DNA from: Acidovorax sp. | GTDB lineage: Bacteria; Pseudomonadota; Gammaproteobacteria; Burkholderiales; Burkholderiaceae_C | Assembly: GCA_031277855.1 (NCBI GenBank) | Contig: JAITLO010000028.1 | Coordinates: 1 to 64,000, forward strand | Reading direction: 5' to 3' | DNA length: 64,000 nt | In this document: positions 18,183 through 26,919 of the stretch, one piece after another | Position numbering within the stretch: position 1 is the stretch's first letter | How the letters are laid out: each line of letters starts with the position of its first letter | Notes under the pieces: model-generated | What the model saw: the letters and a program-made list of their open reading frames with translations, nothing else | Told to the model about the DNA's origin: nothing | The model's database searches: none | Made by a program: the position numbers and the translations under genes

Positions 18183-19193
18183 ATGGGAGTCGACATGTCT
18201 GTGATTTGGGCCGGCATCATCGTGCTGGGTGTGTTCATGTATGTGGTGATGGATGGCTTCGACCTGGGGGTCGGCATGCTGTTTCCGTTCTTCCAGAACC
18301 GCCATGACCGCGATGTGATGATGAACACCATCGCCCCCGTCTGGGATGGCAACGAAACCTGGTTGGTGCTGGGTGGGGCAGGGCTGATGGCAGCCTTCCC
18401 CGTGGTGTATTCGGCCGTGCTCAGCGCGCTGTATCTGCCCATGATGCTGATGCTGGTGGGCCTGATTCTGCGTGGCGTGGCCTTTGAATTTCGCTTTCGG
18501 GCCAGCGACCAGCGCCGCCATATCTGGGACAAGGCCTTTGCCGGTGGTTCGCTGGTGGCCACGGCCATGCAGGGCGTGACCCTGGGCGCTTTGCTCAGCG
18601 GTCTGGAACTGCAGAACGGCGTCTTTGTCGGCGGTGCATTCGACTGGCTGTCGCCCTTCAGCGTATTCACCGGCCTGGGTCTGGTGGCCGCCTATATGTT
18701 GCTGGGCAGTACCTGGCTGGTGATGAAGACCGAAGGCCCGTTGCAGCAAGGCCTGCGCCGTGCGGCCAAGCTGAGCACCGTGGCCATGGCCGCAGCGATT
18801 GCGGTGGTCAGCCTGTGGACGCCGCTGCTGCACGACAGCATTGCCCAGCGCTGGTTTGGCTCCCAGGTCTTTTACTGGTTCCTGCCTGTGCCCCTGCTGG
18901 TGCTGGCCTGCCTGGCTTTGCTGTGGCGCACCCTGGGTTCGCAGCGCCGCCATGGCAGCCCCTTCGGTCTGGCGCTGGCGCTGGTGTTTCTGGGCTATAC
19001 GGGCCTGGTGATCAGCATCATGCCGGTGATTTTGCCGCCCTCGCTGACGATCTGGCAGGCCGCAGCACCGGCCTCCAGCCAGGGGTTCGCTTTGGTGGGC
19101 GCGCTGTTCATCATCCCTATCATCCTGGGCTATACCGCATGGAGCTATTACGTGTTCCGCGGCAAGGTCCGCCATGGCGAGGCTTATCACTGA
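18183..19193 (+). CDS. cioB: Cytochrome bd-type quinol oxidase subunit II
   Basis: A 336-residue partner of CioA with about eight transmembrane helices. The N-terminal VVMDGFDLGVGMLFPF and the WDGNETWLVLGG block are diagnostic of CydB/CioB. AAAGGAG lies 7 bp before the ATG. It starts 11 bp after cioA. Its stop overlaps the next gene by one base (TGATG). Confidence 0.95.
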   Translation: MGVDMSVIWAGIIVLGVFMYVVMDGFDLGVGMLFPFFQNRHDRDVMMNTIAPVWDGNETWLVLGGAGLMAAFPVVYSAVLSALYLPMMLMLVGLILRGVAFEFRFRASDQRRHIWDKAFAGGSLVATAMQGVTLGALLSGLELQNGVFVGGAFDWLSPFSVFTGLGLVAAYMLLGSTWLVMKTEGPLQQGLRRAAKLSTVAMAAAIAVVSLWTPLLHDSIAQRWFGSQVFYWFLPVPLLVLACLALLWRTLGSQRRHGSPFGLALALVFLGYTGLVISIMPVILPPSLTIWQAAAPASSQGFALVGALFIIPIILGYTAWSYYVFRGKVRHGEAYH

Positions 19194-19330
19194 TGTCCAC
19201 ACCATCCACACACAAGGGGCTGCGCCAGCTGGGCTGGCTGCTGGCCATCTGGTGCGCCAGCGTCGGCGTGCTGGGCGCAGCGGCCTGGCTGATGCGCAAG
19301 CTGATGGCCTTGGGCGGCATGCTGGCCTGA
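19193..19330 (+). CDS. Small bd-oxidase accessory subunit (CydX-like/DUF2474 type)
   Basis: A 45-residue protein with one transmembrane helix (GWLLAIWCASVGVLGAAAWLM). Its position immediately after cioB with a 1-bp overlap matches the short third subunits (CydX/YbgT or DUF2474) that stabilise the haems of bd oxidases. The sequence is too short for a firm family assignment, so the role is inferred mainly from position and topology. Confidence 0.75.
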   Translation: MSTPSTHKGLRQLGWLLAIWCASVGVLGAAAWLMRKLMALGGMLA

Positions 19331-19366
19331 GCCCGGCGCGGCAAGCCTGGGCGCAGTGCCTGAACT

Positions 19367-20779
19367 TCAGACCAGGGGGCGGCGTGTGCCCCAGGTCTGG
19401 CCGGCATGCCACAGGGTGGCAATCTGCTCCAGTGCCGGGCGCAGTTGGGCCAGGCTATCGGCCGCTCCCAGGGAAATGCGCACGGAGTCGGGGCTGTGCT
19501 CTGTGCTGGCAAAAGCCTGGGCTGTTGCCACGCCCACACCGCGTTCCTGCAAGGCATGGCTGAAGATTTGCTGCGGCCAATGGGCGGGCAGGGGCAGCCA
19601 GACATGCAGGCCATGGCTATGGGCCTGGGCCGCAGCGGGGAGCAGCTCGCGTGCGAGCGCCTGGCGCAGCTGGCTTTCGCGCTGGATCTCGCTGGCAATG
19701 CGCAAGGCCTGGCCCGAGGCTATCCATTGCGCGGTAAGGCCGGCCAGCAGCGGTGAAGCTCCCATGCCCGTGGCGCGCAGGCAGTCCTGCACGGCATCGG
19801 CCGTGGCCTGGTCTGGCAGCAGTACAAAGCTGCAGCGCAGACCGGGCCAGACCGTCTTGGACAGCGAGGCCAGGTAGAAGCTGCGCCGTCCCTGGGTGTA
19901 TGCGGTCACCGGAGGTGGGGCATCGGGCAGCAGAGGGCGGTAGGGGTCGTCTTCCACCAGCGTGAGCTGGCGCTGCTCCAGCAAGCTGGCGATTTCCTGG
20001 CGCCGGCCGGCGCTCATGGTCAGCGTGGTGGGGTTGTGCAGCGTGGGGTTGAGGTAGAGCAGACGGGCGCCGGAGGCGCGCTGGGCCTCGTCCAGCGCAT
20101 CGGGCCGCATGCCTTGTGCATCGCTGGCCACCGTCACAATCCGCAGCCCCAGGCTGCGCGCGGCGAGTATGAAGCCGGGGTAGGTCAGGTGGTCGCACAG
20201 CACGGCATCACCGCGCTGGCAGCGGCTGAGCAAGATGGCGCACAACGCGGTTTGTGTGCCGGCGGCCAGCAGCATGGGCTGCTGCGATGCCAGCTCGGGC
20301 AGGGCTGCTGCCAGCCATTGGCGGCCGGCTTGCAGCAGCTGGGTTTGCAGGGCCGCAGGTTCATACAGGCTGAGCTGGCGCATGCCTTGCGCGCGCTGCA
20401 ACTGGTCCAGCCCCTGGCTCAGGCTGGTGTGCAGCCAGCTGGGCGTGGGGGGCACATTCATGCCCAGATCGGTAAAGCTGCTCTGGGCATGCAGGGGCTG
20501 GCTGGCAATGAAGGAGCCTCGCCCCGTGGTGGCGCTGACCAGGCCTTGCTCTCTGGCCTTGGCGTAGGCACGTGTGACGGTGGTCAGGTCCACATCCAGC
20601 CTCTGGGCTAGGGCGCGCTGCGTCGGAATCTGGTCGCCGGCCTGGAGGGCGCCGCTCTCTACGGCATGGGCGATCATGCGCACGATTTGCAGATAGCGCG
20701 GGCCGTTGCCCGTGCGCAGCGGCATGACCCAGTCTGGCCCTGTCTCTGGCATGTTGTCCTTGGTGTTTTGCTTGTACAT
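19367..20779 (-). CDS. MocR-type GntR regulator with aminotransferase domain
   Basis: A 470-residue fusion. An N-terminal GntR winged helix (IPTQRALAQRLDVDLTTVTRAYAKA) is joined to a fold-type I aminotransferase domain. The PLP lysine is Lys308 in SLSKTVWPGLR, with Asp277 and Tyr280 nearby. MocR proteins sense PLP or amino-compound effectors. It is convergent with the cio operon and divergent from the ABC transporter at 20955, so either could be a target. ATTGCA-rich repeats occur both here and before cioA. Confidence 0.88.
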   Translation of the reverse strand: MYKQNTKDNMPETGPDWVMPLRTGNGPRYLQIVRMIAHAVESGALQAGDQIPTQRALAQRLDVDLTTVTRAYAKAREQGLVSATTGRGSFIASQPLHAQSSFTDLGMNVPPTPSWLHTSLSQGLDQLQRAQGMRQLSLYEPAALQTQLLQAGRQWLAAALPELASQQPMLLAAGTQTALCAILLSRCQRGDAVLCDHLTYPGFILAARSLGLRIVTVASDAQGMRPDALDEAQRASGARLLYLNPTLHNPTTLTMSAGRRQEIASLLEQRQLTLVEDDPYRPLLPDAPPPVTAYTQGRRSFYLASLSKTVWPGLRCSFVLLPDQATADAVQDCLRATGMGASPLLAGLTAQWIASGQALRIASEIQRESQLRQALARELLPAAAQAHSHGLHVWLPLPAHWPQQIFSHALQERGVGVATAQAFASTEHSPDSVRISLGAADSLAQLRPALEQIATLWHAGQTWGTRRPLV

Positions 20780-20954
20780 GGTTGCAGGCCAGTATGGGGC
20801 TCCTGCAATAGGCGGGCAATAGAAATTGCAATGCAGATTGTATGGAGATCAAGCTGGGGCGTTTTTTCTCGAACGCGGCCGTGTGTCGGAGCTTTTAAGC
20901 CAGGCTTCAGTCTGGCGGCTTAGCGTGGTGGCTTCACTGCACCAGCGAGACCGT

Positions 20955-22730
20955 ATGCACTCCACCCTCCAGACTCCAGCGCAGGTCAGCACCAGGCTGG
21001 CGGTGTTCCGCCATGCCTGGGGGCTGGCCCGGCCCTATTTTGTGTCCGAAGAAAAAACCAGGGCCTGGGGTCTGCTGGCGGCCATCGTGCTGCTGAATCT
21101 GGGTGCGGTGTACATGCTGGTGCAGATCAACGAGTGGAACCGGGTGTTCTACGACGCCTTGCAAAACAAGCAAAGCGCTGTGTTCTGGAAGCAGCTGTGG
21201 CGCTTTCTGTGGCTGGCCCTGGTCTATATTGTGATTGCGGTCTACAAGTTCTATCTGACCCAGTTGCTGCAACTGAACTGGCGGCGCTGGCTGACCGATC
21301 ACATGTTGCAGCGCTGGCTGGCCCTGCAGGCGTTCTACCGACTGGAGCTGGGGCGCTATGGCCAGGATGCGGCCGGCAGCCAGGTGCCGGACAACCCCGA
21401 CCAGCGCATCCAGGAAGACCTGAGCCTGTTCACCAGCTATAGCGTCACGCTGGTGATGGGGGCCTTCAACGCCCTGGTCACCTTTGTCAGCTTTGTGGGC
21501 ATTTTGTGGGGGCTGAGTGCGGCGATGGACGTGAGTCTGCCGCAGTTGCTCGGCGGCGGTGTGCTGCAGATACCGGGCTTTATGGTGTGGATGGCTGTTT
21601 TGTACTGCCTGGTGGGCAGTGCCATCACCTTCTTCATCGGCAAGCCCCAGGTGGGGCTGAACAAGCGCCAGCAATTGCTGGAGGCCAATTTCCGTCACCA
21701 CATGATCCGGGTGCGCGAGCATGCCGAGGCCATTGCTCTGGATGGCGGCGAGCGCGTGGAGGGGACGCAGCTCTCGCTGCGTTTTTCGGATGCGCTGGCC
21801 AACTATCTGCAACTGCTCAAGCAGCAAAAACGCCTGGTGTGGTTCACCAATTTCTTTGGCCAGGTGGCCGTGGTGTTCCCGTTTCTGATTGCCGCCCCGC
21901 GTTTTTTCAGCGGGGCCATCCAACTGGGGCAGTTGATGCAGATTGCCACGGCCTTCAACCAGGTGCAGGACGCACTGAGTTGGATCGTCAACAACTACCC
22001 CGATATCGCGGCCTGGCGCGCCACCACCGAGCGCTTAGCCAGTTTTGACCACAGCCTGCAAGCCCAGGCCAGGCAGGGCGGTGTGCAGTTGCAAGATGCC
22101 AATGCCCTGCATGCCCAGGCGCTGGATGTACGCCTGCCCCAGGGCCGGCCGCTGCTGAAGCAGGCGGACTTGCGGGTGCAGCCTGGCGACAGCGTGCTGG
22201 TCAGCGGCCCTTCGGGTGGGGGCAAATCCACCTTGCTGCGCAGCCTGGCAGGTATCTGGCCCTATGCCCAGGGGCAGGTGGCGCGCTCGCAAGACGCCAT
22301 GTTTGTGCCCCAGCGGCCCTATTTGCCCGAAGGCAGCTTGCGTGCCGCGCTGGCCTATCCCGAAGCTGCGCAGCGCTATACCGATGCCCAGCTGCAGCAG
22401 GCCTTGCGCGATGCCGAACTGCCAGACCTGGCCGCGCACCTGGACCGCCAAGCCGCCTGGAATGCCGTGCTCTCGGGCGGTGAGCAGCAGCGCCTGGCGC
22501 TGGCGCGGGTGTTTCTCAAACAGCCCGCCTGGGTGTGGGTGGACGAGGGCACCAGCGCCCTCGATGGGCCCACGGAAGCCTTGCTGTACCAACGTTTGCG
22601 CGCGTTGGTGGCTGCGCGTGGTGGCGCCCTGGTGTCGGTGGCCCACCGCGACAGCGTGCGTGCGTTTCACCAGACACAGTGGCTGCTGCAGTCGGGGCTG
22701 CACCAAGTGCAGGTGAGTAGGGCTGAATAG
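20955..22730 (+). CDS. SbmA/YddA-like ABC transporter (fused permease-ATPase)
   Basis: A 591-residue half-transporter. The transmembrane domain carries the SbmA/BacA-type block (VQINEWNRVFYDALQNK and the NPDQRIQEDL motif). The nucleotide-binding domain has Walker A GPSGGGKS at 418-425 and signature LSGGE at 506-510. It presumably works as a homodimer in the inner membrane. The substrate is unknown; relatives move peptides or vitamin B12-like molecules. It is divergent from the MocR-type gene with a 175-bp gap. Confidence 0.88.
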   Translation: MHSTLQTPAQVSTRLAVFRHAWGLARPYFVSEEKTRAWGLLAAIVLLNLGAVYMLVQINEWNRVFYDALQNKQSAVFWKQLWRFLWLALVYIVIAVYKFYLTQLLQLNWRRWLTDHMLQRWLALQAFYRLELGRYGQDAAGSQVPDNPDQRIQEDLSLFTSYSVTLVMGAFNALVTFVSFVGILWGLSAAMDVSLPQLLGGGVLQIPGFMVWMAVLYCLVGSAITFFIGKPQVGLNKRQQLLEANFRHHMIRVREHAEAIALDGGERVEGTQLSLRFSDALANYLQLLKQQKRLVWFTNFFGQVAVVFPFLIAAPRFFSGAIQLGQLMQIATAFNQVQDALSWIVNNYPDIAAWRATTERLASFDHSLQAQARQGGVQLQDANALHAQALDVRLPQGRPLLKQADLRVQPGDSVLVSGPSGGGKSTLLRSLAGIWPYAQGQVARSQDAMFVPQRPYLPEGSLRAALAYPEAAQRYTDAQLQQALRDAELPDLAAHLDRQAAWNAVLSGGEQQRLALARVFLKQPAWVWVDEGTSALDGPTEALLYQRLRALVAARGGALVSVAHRDSVRAFHQTQWLLQSGLHQVQVSRAE

Positions 22731-22854
22731 ACCGTATTTTTTGATACAGGATTGCGACAAATTCCTGTGTTTTTCATGCCATGCTGCATGGGCATGATGC
22801 TGGCATGCCCGGTGCTACCAGAAAGCGCGGCACCAACCGTAAGAGGGAGACAGT

Positions 22855-23364
22855 ATGACGATGGTTCACCTGGAGTGGCATGGGCCTTATGGCCTGAAGG
22901 ATCTGAAGGCTTTGTGTAGAGCAGGTGTGGATTACGGCGTCTACCAAATCTATGGAAAGCATGCGCTCTATGGACCCCATTGCCTGCTGTACATAGGCAA
23001 AGCCGAGTGCCAGACATTCGGTGTTCGAATTGCGCAAGAGGGGTGGGAAGACAATCGGGATGCCAACAATTTGCAGATCTATGTGGGGCGTATGGGCGGC
23101 ATGGAACCACCTTCCATGGAGGGTTTTGCCCAGCTGCTCGATCAGGTGGAAAGCCTGTTGATTTATGCCCATGGTCCGGCCTGCAATGCTGCCAAGCTTA
23201 AAAGCTTGCCGGAGATGCAGCCCCGGCTGCGTGTGTTGAACTGGGGCTGTTTCAGAGATTTGATGCCAGAAGTATCCGCCGAGCGCTGGAACGGCCAGCA
23301 TTGGAATCTCGCCGGTTACGCCTTGTACAGCAGGCCAGATAATCCGCAGCCAGAAACGCTGTGA
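22855..23364 (+). CDS. GIY-YIG nuclease-fold protein
   Basis: A 169-residue soluble protein. The two halves of the fold are visible as GVY (28-30) and YIG (46-48), followed by Arg58, Glu99 and Asn111. These are the positions expected for a GIY-YIG catalytic centre. An unusually long loop (residues 34-44) separates GVY from YIG. The C-terminal third is unassigned. A strong AAGAGGGAGA site precedes the ATG. It lies between an ABC transporter and pfk with no obvious partner. The function is unknown. Confidence 0.65.
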   Translation: MTMVHLEWHGPYGLKDLKALCRAGVDYGVYQIYGKHALYGPHCLLYIGKAECQTFGVRIAQEGWEDNRDANNLQIYVGRMGGMEPPSMEGFAQLLDQVESLLIYAHGPACNAAKLKSLPEMQPRLRVLNWGCFRDLMPEVSAERWNGQHWNLAGYALYSRPDNPQPETL

Positions 23365-23398
23365 CGTTCTGTTCGCACAGACAGCAAAAGGAGTTTTT

Positions 23399-24457
23399 AT
23401 GCGCGTTGGTGTCTTGACCGGTGGTGGCGATTGCCCGGGTCTGAACGCGGTGATCCGTTCGGTCACCAAATCCCTGATCAACCATGGCCAGTGCGAGGTG
23501 CTGGGCATTGCCGATGGCTTTGAAGGTCTGATGGAGGCCCAGCCCCGCGTCAAGCCGCTGTACTGGGACGAGGTCTCGGGCATTTTGCACATGGGCGGCA
23601 CGGTGCTGGGCACCAGCAACAGCGCCAATCCGCTGCGCGATGCCGCCACGCTGGAGCAGGTGGGGCGCAATGTGCAGACCCTGGGCCTGGACGTGGTGGT
23701 GGCCATTGGCGGCGACGGCACCATGAGCCTGGCCCACGGCCTGGCCCAGGTAGGCCTGCAGTGCGTGGGCGTGCCCAAGACCATTGACAACGACATTGCC
23801 CACTGCGAGCGCAGCTTTGGCTTTGACACGGCCGTGTCCACGGTGACGGAAAGCCTGCGCCGCATCGAGAGCACGGCCAACAGCCACCATCGGGTGATGA
23901 TTGTGGAAACCATGGGCCGGCACGCGGGCTGGCTGGCGCTGGAGTCCGGCATTGCCGGTGCGGCCGACATCATCTTGCTGCCCGAGATTGACTACGACCT
24001 GCAGACCATCATCCGCGTTTGCCAGGAGCGCGAGCAGCGCCAGCGCTACACCATCATCTGCATAGGCGAAGGAGCCAAGGAAAGTGGCACCAGCCTGACG
24101 GTGCGCGAGCGCATCGAATACAGCCCCGACCCCGTGCGTCTGGGCGGTGTGGGCCATGTGCTGCGTGAGCGTCTGCAGCCCCACCTCAAAAGCGAGGTGC
24201 GGACCACGGTGCTGGGCCATGTGCAGCGCGGTGGCGACCCCACGCCTTTCGACCGCGTGCTGGCCACGCAATTCGGCCACCATGCGGCCCAGTTGGTGCT
24301 GCAGGGCAGCTATGGCCGCATGGTCACGCTGGAGCGCGGCGTCATCGGCAGTGTGGCGATCTCCCAGGTCGCCAACACCCAGCGTCAGGTGCCGCTGCAG
24401 CATGGCCTGCTGGTGATGGCGCGCGATATCGGCATCAGCCTGGGCGAGGCGGGGTAA
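23399..24457 (+). CDS. pfkA: 6-phosphofructokinase (mixed-substrate group, possibly PPi-dependent)
   Basis: A 352-residue PFK-family enzyme that phosphorylates fructose 6-phosphate. GGGDCPGLN is at 8-16, GGDGT at 104-108, PKTIDND at 126-132 and METMGR-type ETMGRHAGW further on. ATP-PFKs usually have glycine at the position of Lys127, while PPi-PFKs have lysine there. PPi-PFKs also usually carry Asp at the position of Gly107. This protein has Gly107 plus Lys127, so the phosphoryl donor is uncertain. AAAAGGAG precedes the ATG. Confidence 0.9.
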   Translation: MRVGVLTGGGDCPGLNAVIRSVTKSLINHGQCEVLGIADGFEGLMEAQPRVKPLYWDEVSGILHMGGTVLGTSNSANPLRDAATLEQVGRNVQTLGLDVVVAIGGDGTMSLAHGLAQVGLQCVGVPKTIDNDIAHCERSFGFDTAVSTVTESLRRIESTANSHHRVMIVETMGRHAGWLALESGIAGAADIILLPEIDYDLQTIIRVCQEREQRQRYTIICIGEGAKESGTSLTVRERIEYSPDPVRLGGVGHVLRERLQPHLKSEVRTTVLGHVQRGGDPTPFDRVLATQFGHHAAQLVLQGSYGRMVTLERGVIGSVAISQVANTQRQVPLQHGLLVMARDIGISLGEAG

Positions 24458-24665
24458 ACACGCCTGAGCCGTGCCCCTCTTTCTTGCCGTGCGAGAGAGG
24501 GGCTGCACCAGCGCTGCGGGGCTGCGGAGGGGACAACGACCCCTGTGGGAGCCGGTCTCTTTATTCTTCACACCCTTGGTTACGACATGGCAGGTGAGGG
24601 AAGGGGCAGTCACGGCGCAAAAACGGCTAAGGTTGCAGGCTGTTGAATTTGCAAGATCTCACACC

Positions 24666-25136
24666 ATGGATCGACATGAAGAAGCGGTGATGCAGCTGCT
24701 CACCGCCAACGGCGAAACCTTTGTGGCCCACCACTACGATGTGGCAGCAGGCTGGCAGGCTCCGGCTTTTGTGGCCCTGCGCCCCACCAAGCGCCAGCTG
24801 TATGTGGTGGAGGTCTCGGCCTCGGGCTTTCCGCTGGGCCTAGTCAGCAAGCTCAATGAGCGCGTGGCCAGATGGTATGCGCCGCTGCTGATGCAGCTGC
24901 AAGGTCTGGGCGTGACCGATGCCGAATGGGACATCCAAACCCTGGTCTTTGTGCGCAGCGACCAGATCGCCTGGCTGCAGGAGCGGGTCAAAGACCTGTC
25001 CGGTGTGCATGTGCTGAGCCTGGAACAGGCCAGTGCCGACTGGAGCTGGGCCGATCTGGTCTGGTCTGCAGACTATGACTTTGCCAGCGGCGAAGTCCCC
25101 CAACGCGGCGTGGCCAAACCCACGCTGACGCATTGA
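24666..25136 (+). CDS. Conserved-looking hypothetical protein
   Basis: A 156-residue protein of unknown function. A central block, APAFVALRPTKRQLYVVEVS (residues about 37-56), has the spacing of a PD-(D/E)XK nuclease core, but Ala replaces the first acidic residue and Ser the lysine. It would therefore be inactive if the fold is right. No signal peptide or membrane segment is seen. The ATG at 24666 was chosen because it begins the well-behaved part of the frame. It opens a run of closely spaced genes to 27291. Confidence 0.55.
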   Translation: MDRHEEAVMQLLTANGETFVAHHYDVAAGWQAPAFVALRPTKRQLYVVEVSASGFPLGLVSKLNERVARWYAPLLMQLQGLGVTDAEWDIQTLVFVRSDQIAWLQERVKDLSGVHVLSLEQASADWSWADLVWSADYDFASGEVPQRGVAKPTLTH

Positions 25137-25196
25137 GCACAGCACGGCCTGCGCAGCGTGGTCTACGCTGCTTGCCTTTTTTACGTATTTCTCACC

Positions 25197-25526
25197 ATGC
25201 AACTGAATCAAATCCCCTTTGGTACTACCGACTGGTCCGATGTGGCCGCTACCGAGCACCCGGGCGAGACGGGGCACGCCATCTGGCGCACCCGCCAGTT
25301 TGGCGCCGTGCGCGTGCGCATGGTGGAGTACACGCCGGGCTATCTGGCCGATCACTGGTGTGTGAAAGGCCATATCTTGCTGTGTCTGGAAGGTGAGCTG
25401 CACACCGAGTTGGAAGATGGCCGCCGCTTTGTGCTGTACCCGGGCATGAGCTACCAGGTGGCCGACAATGCCGAGCCGCATCGCTCGTCCACGCCCGTGG
25501 GGGCCAAGCTGTTCATCGTCGACTGA
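25197..25526 (+). CDS. DHCW-motif cupin protein
   Basis: A 109-residue small beta-barrel protein. The motif ADHWCVKGHILLCLEGEL and a closing PHRSSTPVGAKLFIVD fit the small DHCW-type cupin family of unknown function. His and acidic residues could hold a metal. It starts 60 bp after the preceding gene and 19 bp before the TenA-like gene, so it is likely part of the same transcript. Confidence 0.75.
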   Translation: MQLNQIPFGTTDWSDVAATEHPGETGHAIWRTRQFGAVRVRMVEYTPGYLADHWCVKGHILLCLEGELHTELEDGRRFVLYPGMSYQVADNAEPHRSSTPVGAKLFIVD

Positions 25527-25545
25527 ATCTGGATACCGCATTGCC

Positions 25546-26247
25546 ATGACTTTCTTGACCCCGGCCGACCAGGCCCTTTCCCCAGGCTTTGCCGAACAGT
25601 TGCGAAAGGCTTGCATCAGCGACTGGAATGCCTGCGTGCAGCACCGCTTTGTCGATGAGATTTTTGACGGCAGCCTGGACGACGCCGTGCTGCGCCACTA
25701 TCTGGTGCAGGACTACCAGTTTATCAACCGCTTTGTGGCCCTGCTGGGCGCGGCCATTGCCAGTGCCGATGTGTTTGCGCCGCGCGTGCGCCTGTCGCAG
25801 TTCGCGGCCATGATCACCAGCGACGAGAACACCTATTTCCTGCGCAGCTTTGACGTGCTGGGCGTGGACCAGGAGCAGCGCCTGACACCGGTGCTCACCC
25901 CCCAGACACAGGCTTTTCAGCAGCTGATGCACGAGGCCGCACAAAGCCTTTCTTACGCCAACTGCATTGCCGTGCTGGCCGTGGCCGAAGGCCTGTACCT
26001 GGACTGGGCCGACCAGCCCGCCAAGCAACAGCTTCCGCTGCCTGCGCGCTTTGAGCATGCGGAGTGGATCACGCTGCACGCCAATGACTTCTTCCGCGAC
26101 TTTGTGGGCTGGCTGCGCAGCGAACTGGACCGCGTGGGCCCGCAGCTGGACGCAACGGCCAGGGCCGAGGCTGCAAGCTTCTTCGCCCGAGCCGTAGCGC
26201 TGGAGCGTGCCTTTTTTGACCATGTGTACCTGGACGCAGAGGCCTGA
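25546..26247 (+). CDS. TenA-family protein (TenA_E-like)
   Basis: A 233-residue all-helical protein related to thiaminase II. The substrate-binding Asp lies in YLVQDYQFI (Asp56), and SYANCIAVLAVAEGLYLDWA aligns with the active-site helix. There the catalytic Cys of TenA_C proteins is replaced by Ala147, so it belongs with the TenA_E type, which uses a different active-site pair. A role in salvage of thiamine-degradation products is plausible but unproven. It abuts the HD gene (stop directly followed by ATG). Confidence 0.75.
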   Translation: MTFLTPADQALSPGFAEQLRKACISDWNACVQHRFVDEIFDGSLDDAVLRHYLVQDYQFINRFVALLGAAIASADVFAPRVRLSQFAAMITSDENTYFLRSFDVLGVDQEQRLTPVLTPQTQAFQQLMHEAAQSLSYANCIAVLAVAEGLYLDWADQPAKQQLPLPARFEHAEWITLHANDFFRDFVGWLRSELDRVGPQLDATARAEAASFFARAVALERAFFDHVYLDAEA

Positions 26248-26910
26248 ATGATCTGGCCAGCGCGGCGCAATCCAGTGGTGCAGCATGTGGTCCACACCGA
26301 CATGCTGCGCCAGTCCTGGCACAGGGCCTGGGCCGCGTTGGGCATGCCTGCATCCCAGGCCGTGTTGGACAGCCTGCTGGCCGCCTACCAAGAGGCACAG
26401 CGCAGCTACCACACGCTGCAGCATGTGCAGGAAATGCTTGCACTGCTGGAGCCCGTGCTGATCCAGGCGCAGCGCCCAGGCGAGCTGGAGCTGGCGCTAT
26501 GGTTTCACGACGCGGTCTACCAGCCCCAGGCCAAGGACAACGAGCTGCAAAGTGCCGACTGGGCTGCCAAGGTGATGCGGGCGCAAGAGGTGGACGAGGC
26601 TGCCGTGCAGCGCGTACACAGCCTGATCATGGCCACCTGCCATGCGGCCCAGCCGCAGCAGCCCGATGCCCAGTTGCTGGTGGATATCGACCTGGCCATT
26701 TTGGCCGCCGATGCCCCGCGCTTTGCCGAGTACGAGCAGCAGATACGCGCGGAGTACCGCTGGGTGCCGTCTTTGATCTACCGCGCCAAACGTCGCGCCG
26801 TGTTGCAGTCTTTCATGGAGCGTGATGTCATCTACAGCACGCCGGTATTTCGCGAGCGCCTAGAGGCCGCGGCCCGGCGCAATCTGGAGCAGGCCTTGCA
26901 TGTGAAATAA
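26248..26910 (+). CDS. Predicted HD-fold metal-dependent phosphohydrolase
   Basis: A 220-residue protein. YHTLQH (54-59), FHD (86-88) and a later DIDLAILA aspartate form the H..HD..D metal site of the HD superfamily. YRWVP and an Arg-rich segment follow. The family is predicted to hydrolyse phosphate esters, but the substrate is unknown. The ATG directly follows the tenA-like stop. A later in-frame ATG at 26302 is a possible alternative start. Confidence 0.75.
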   Translation: MIWPARRNPVVQHVVHTDMLRQSWHRAWAALGMPASQAVLDSLLAAYQEAQRSYHTLQHVQEMLALLEPVLIQAQRPGELELALWFHDAVYQPQAKDNELQSADWAAKVMRAQEVDEAAVQRVHSLIMATCHAAQPQQPDAQLLVDIDLAILAADAPRFAEYEQQIRAEYRWVPSLIYRAKRRAVLQSFMERDVIYSTPVFRERLEAAARRNLEQALHVK

Positions 26911-26919
26911 GGAGAGACC

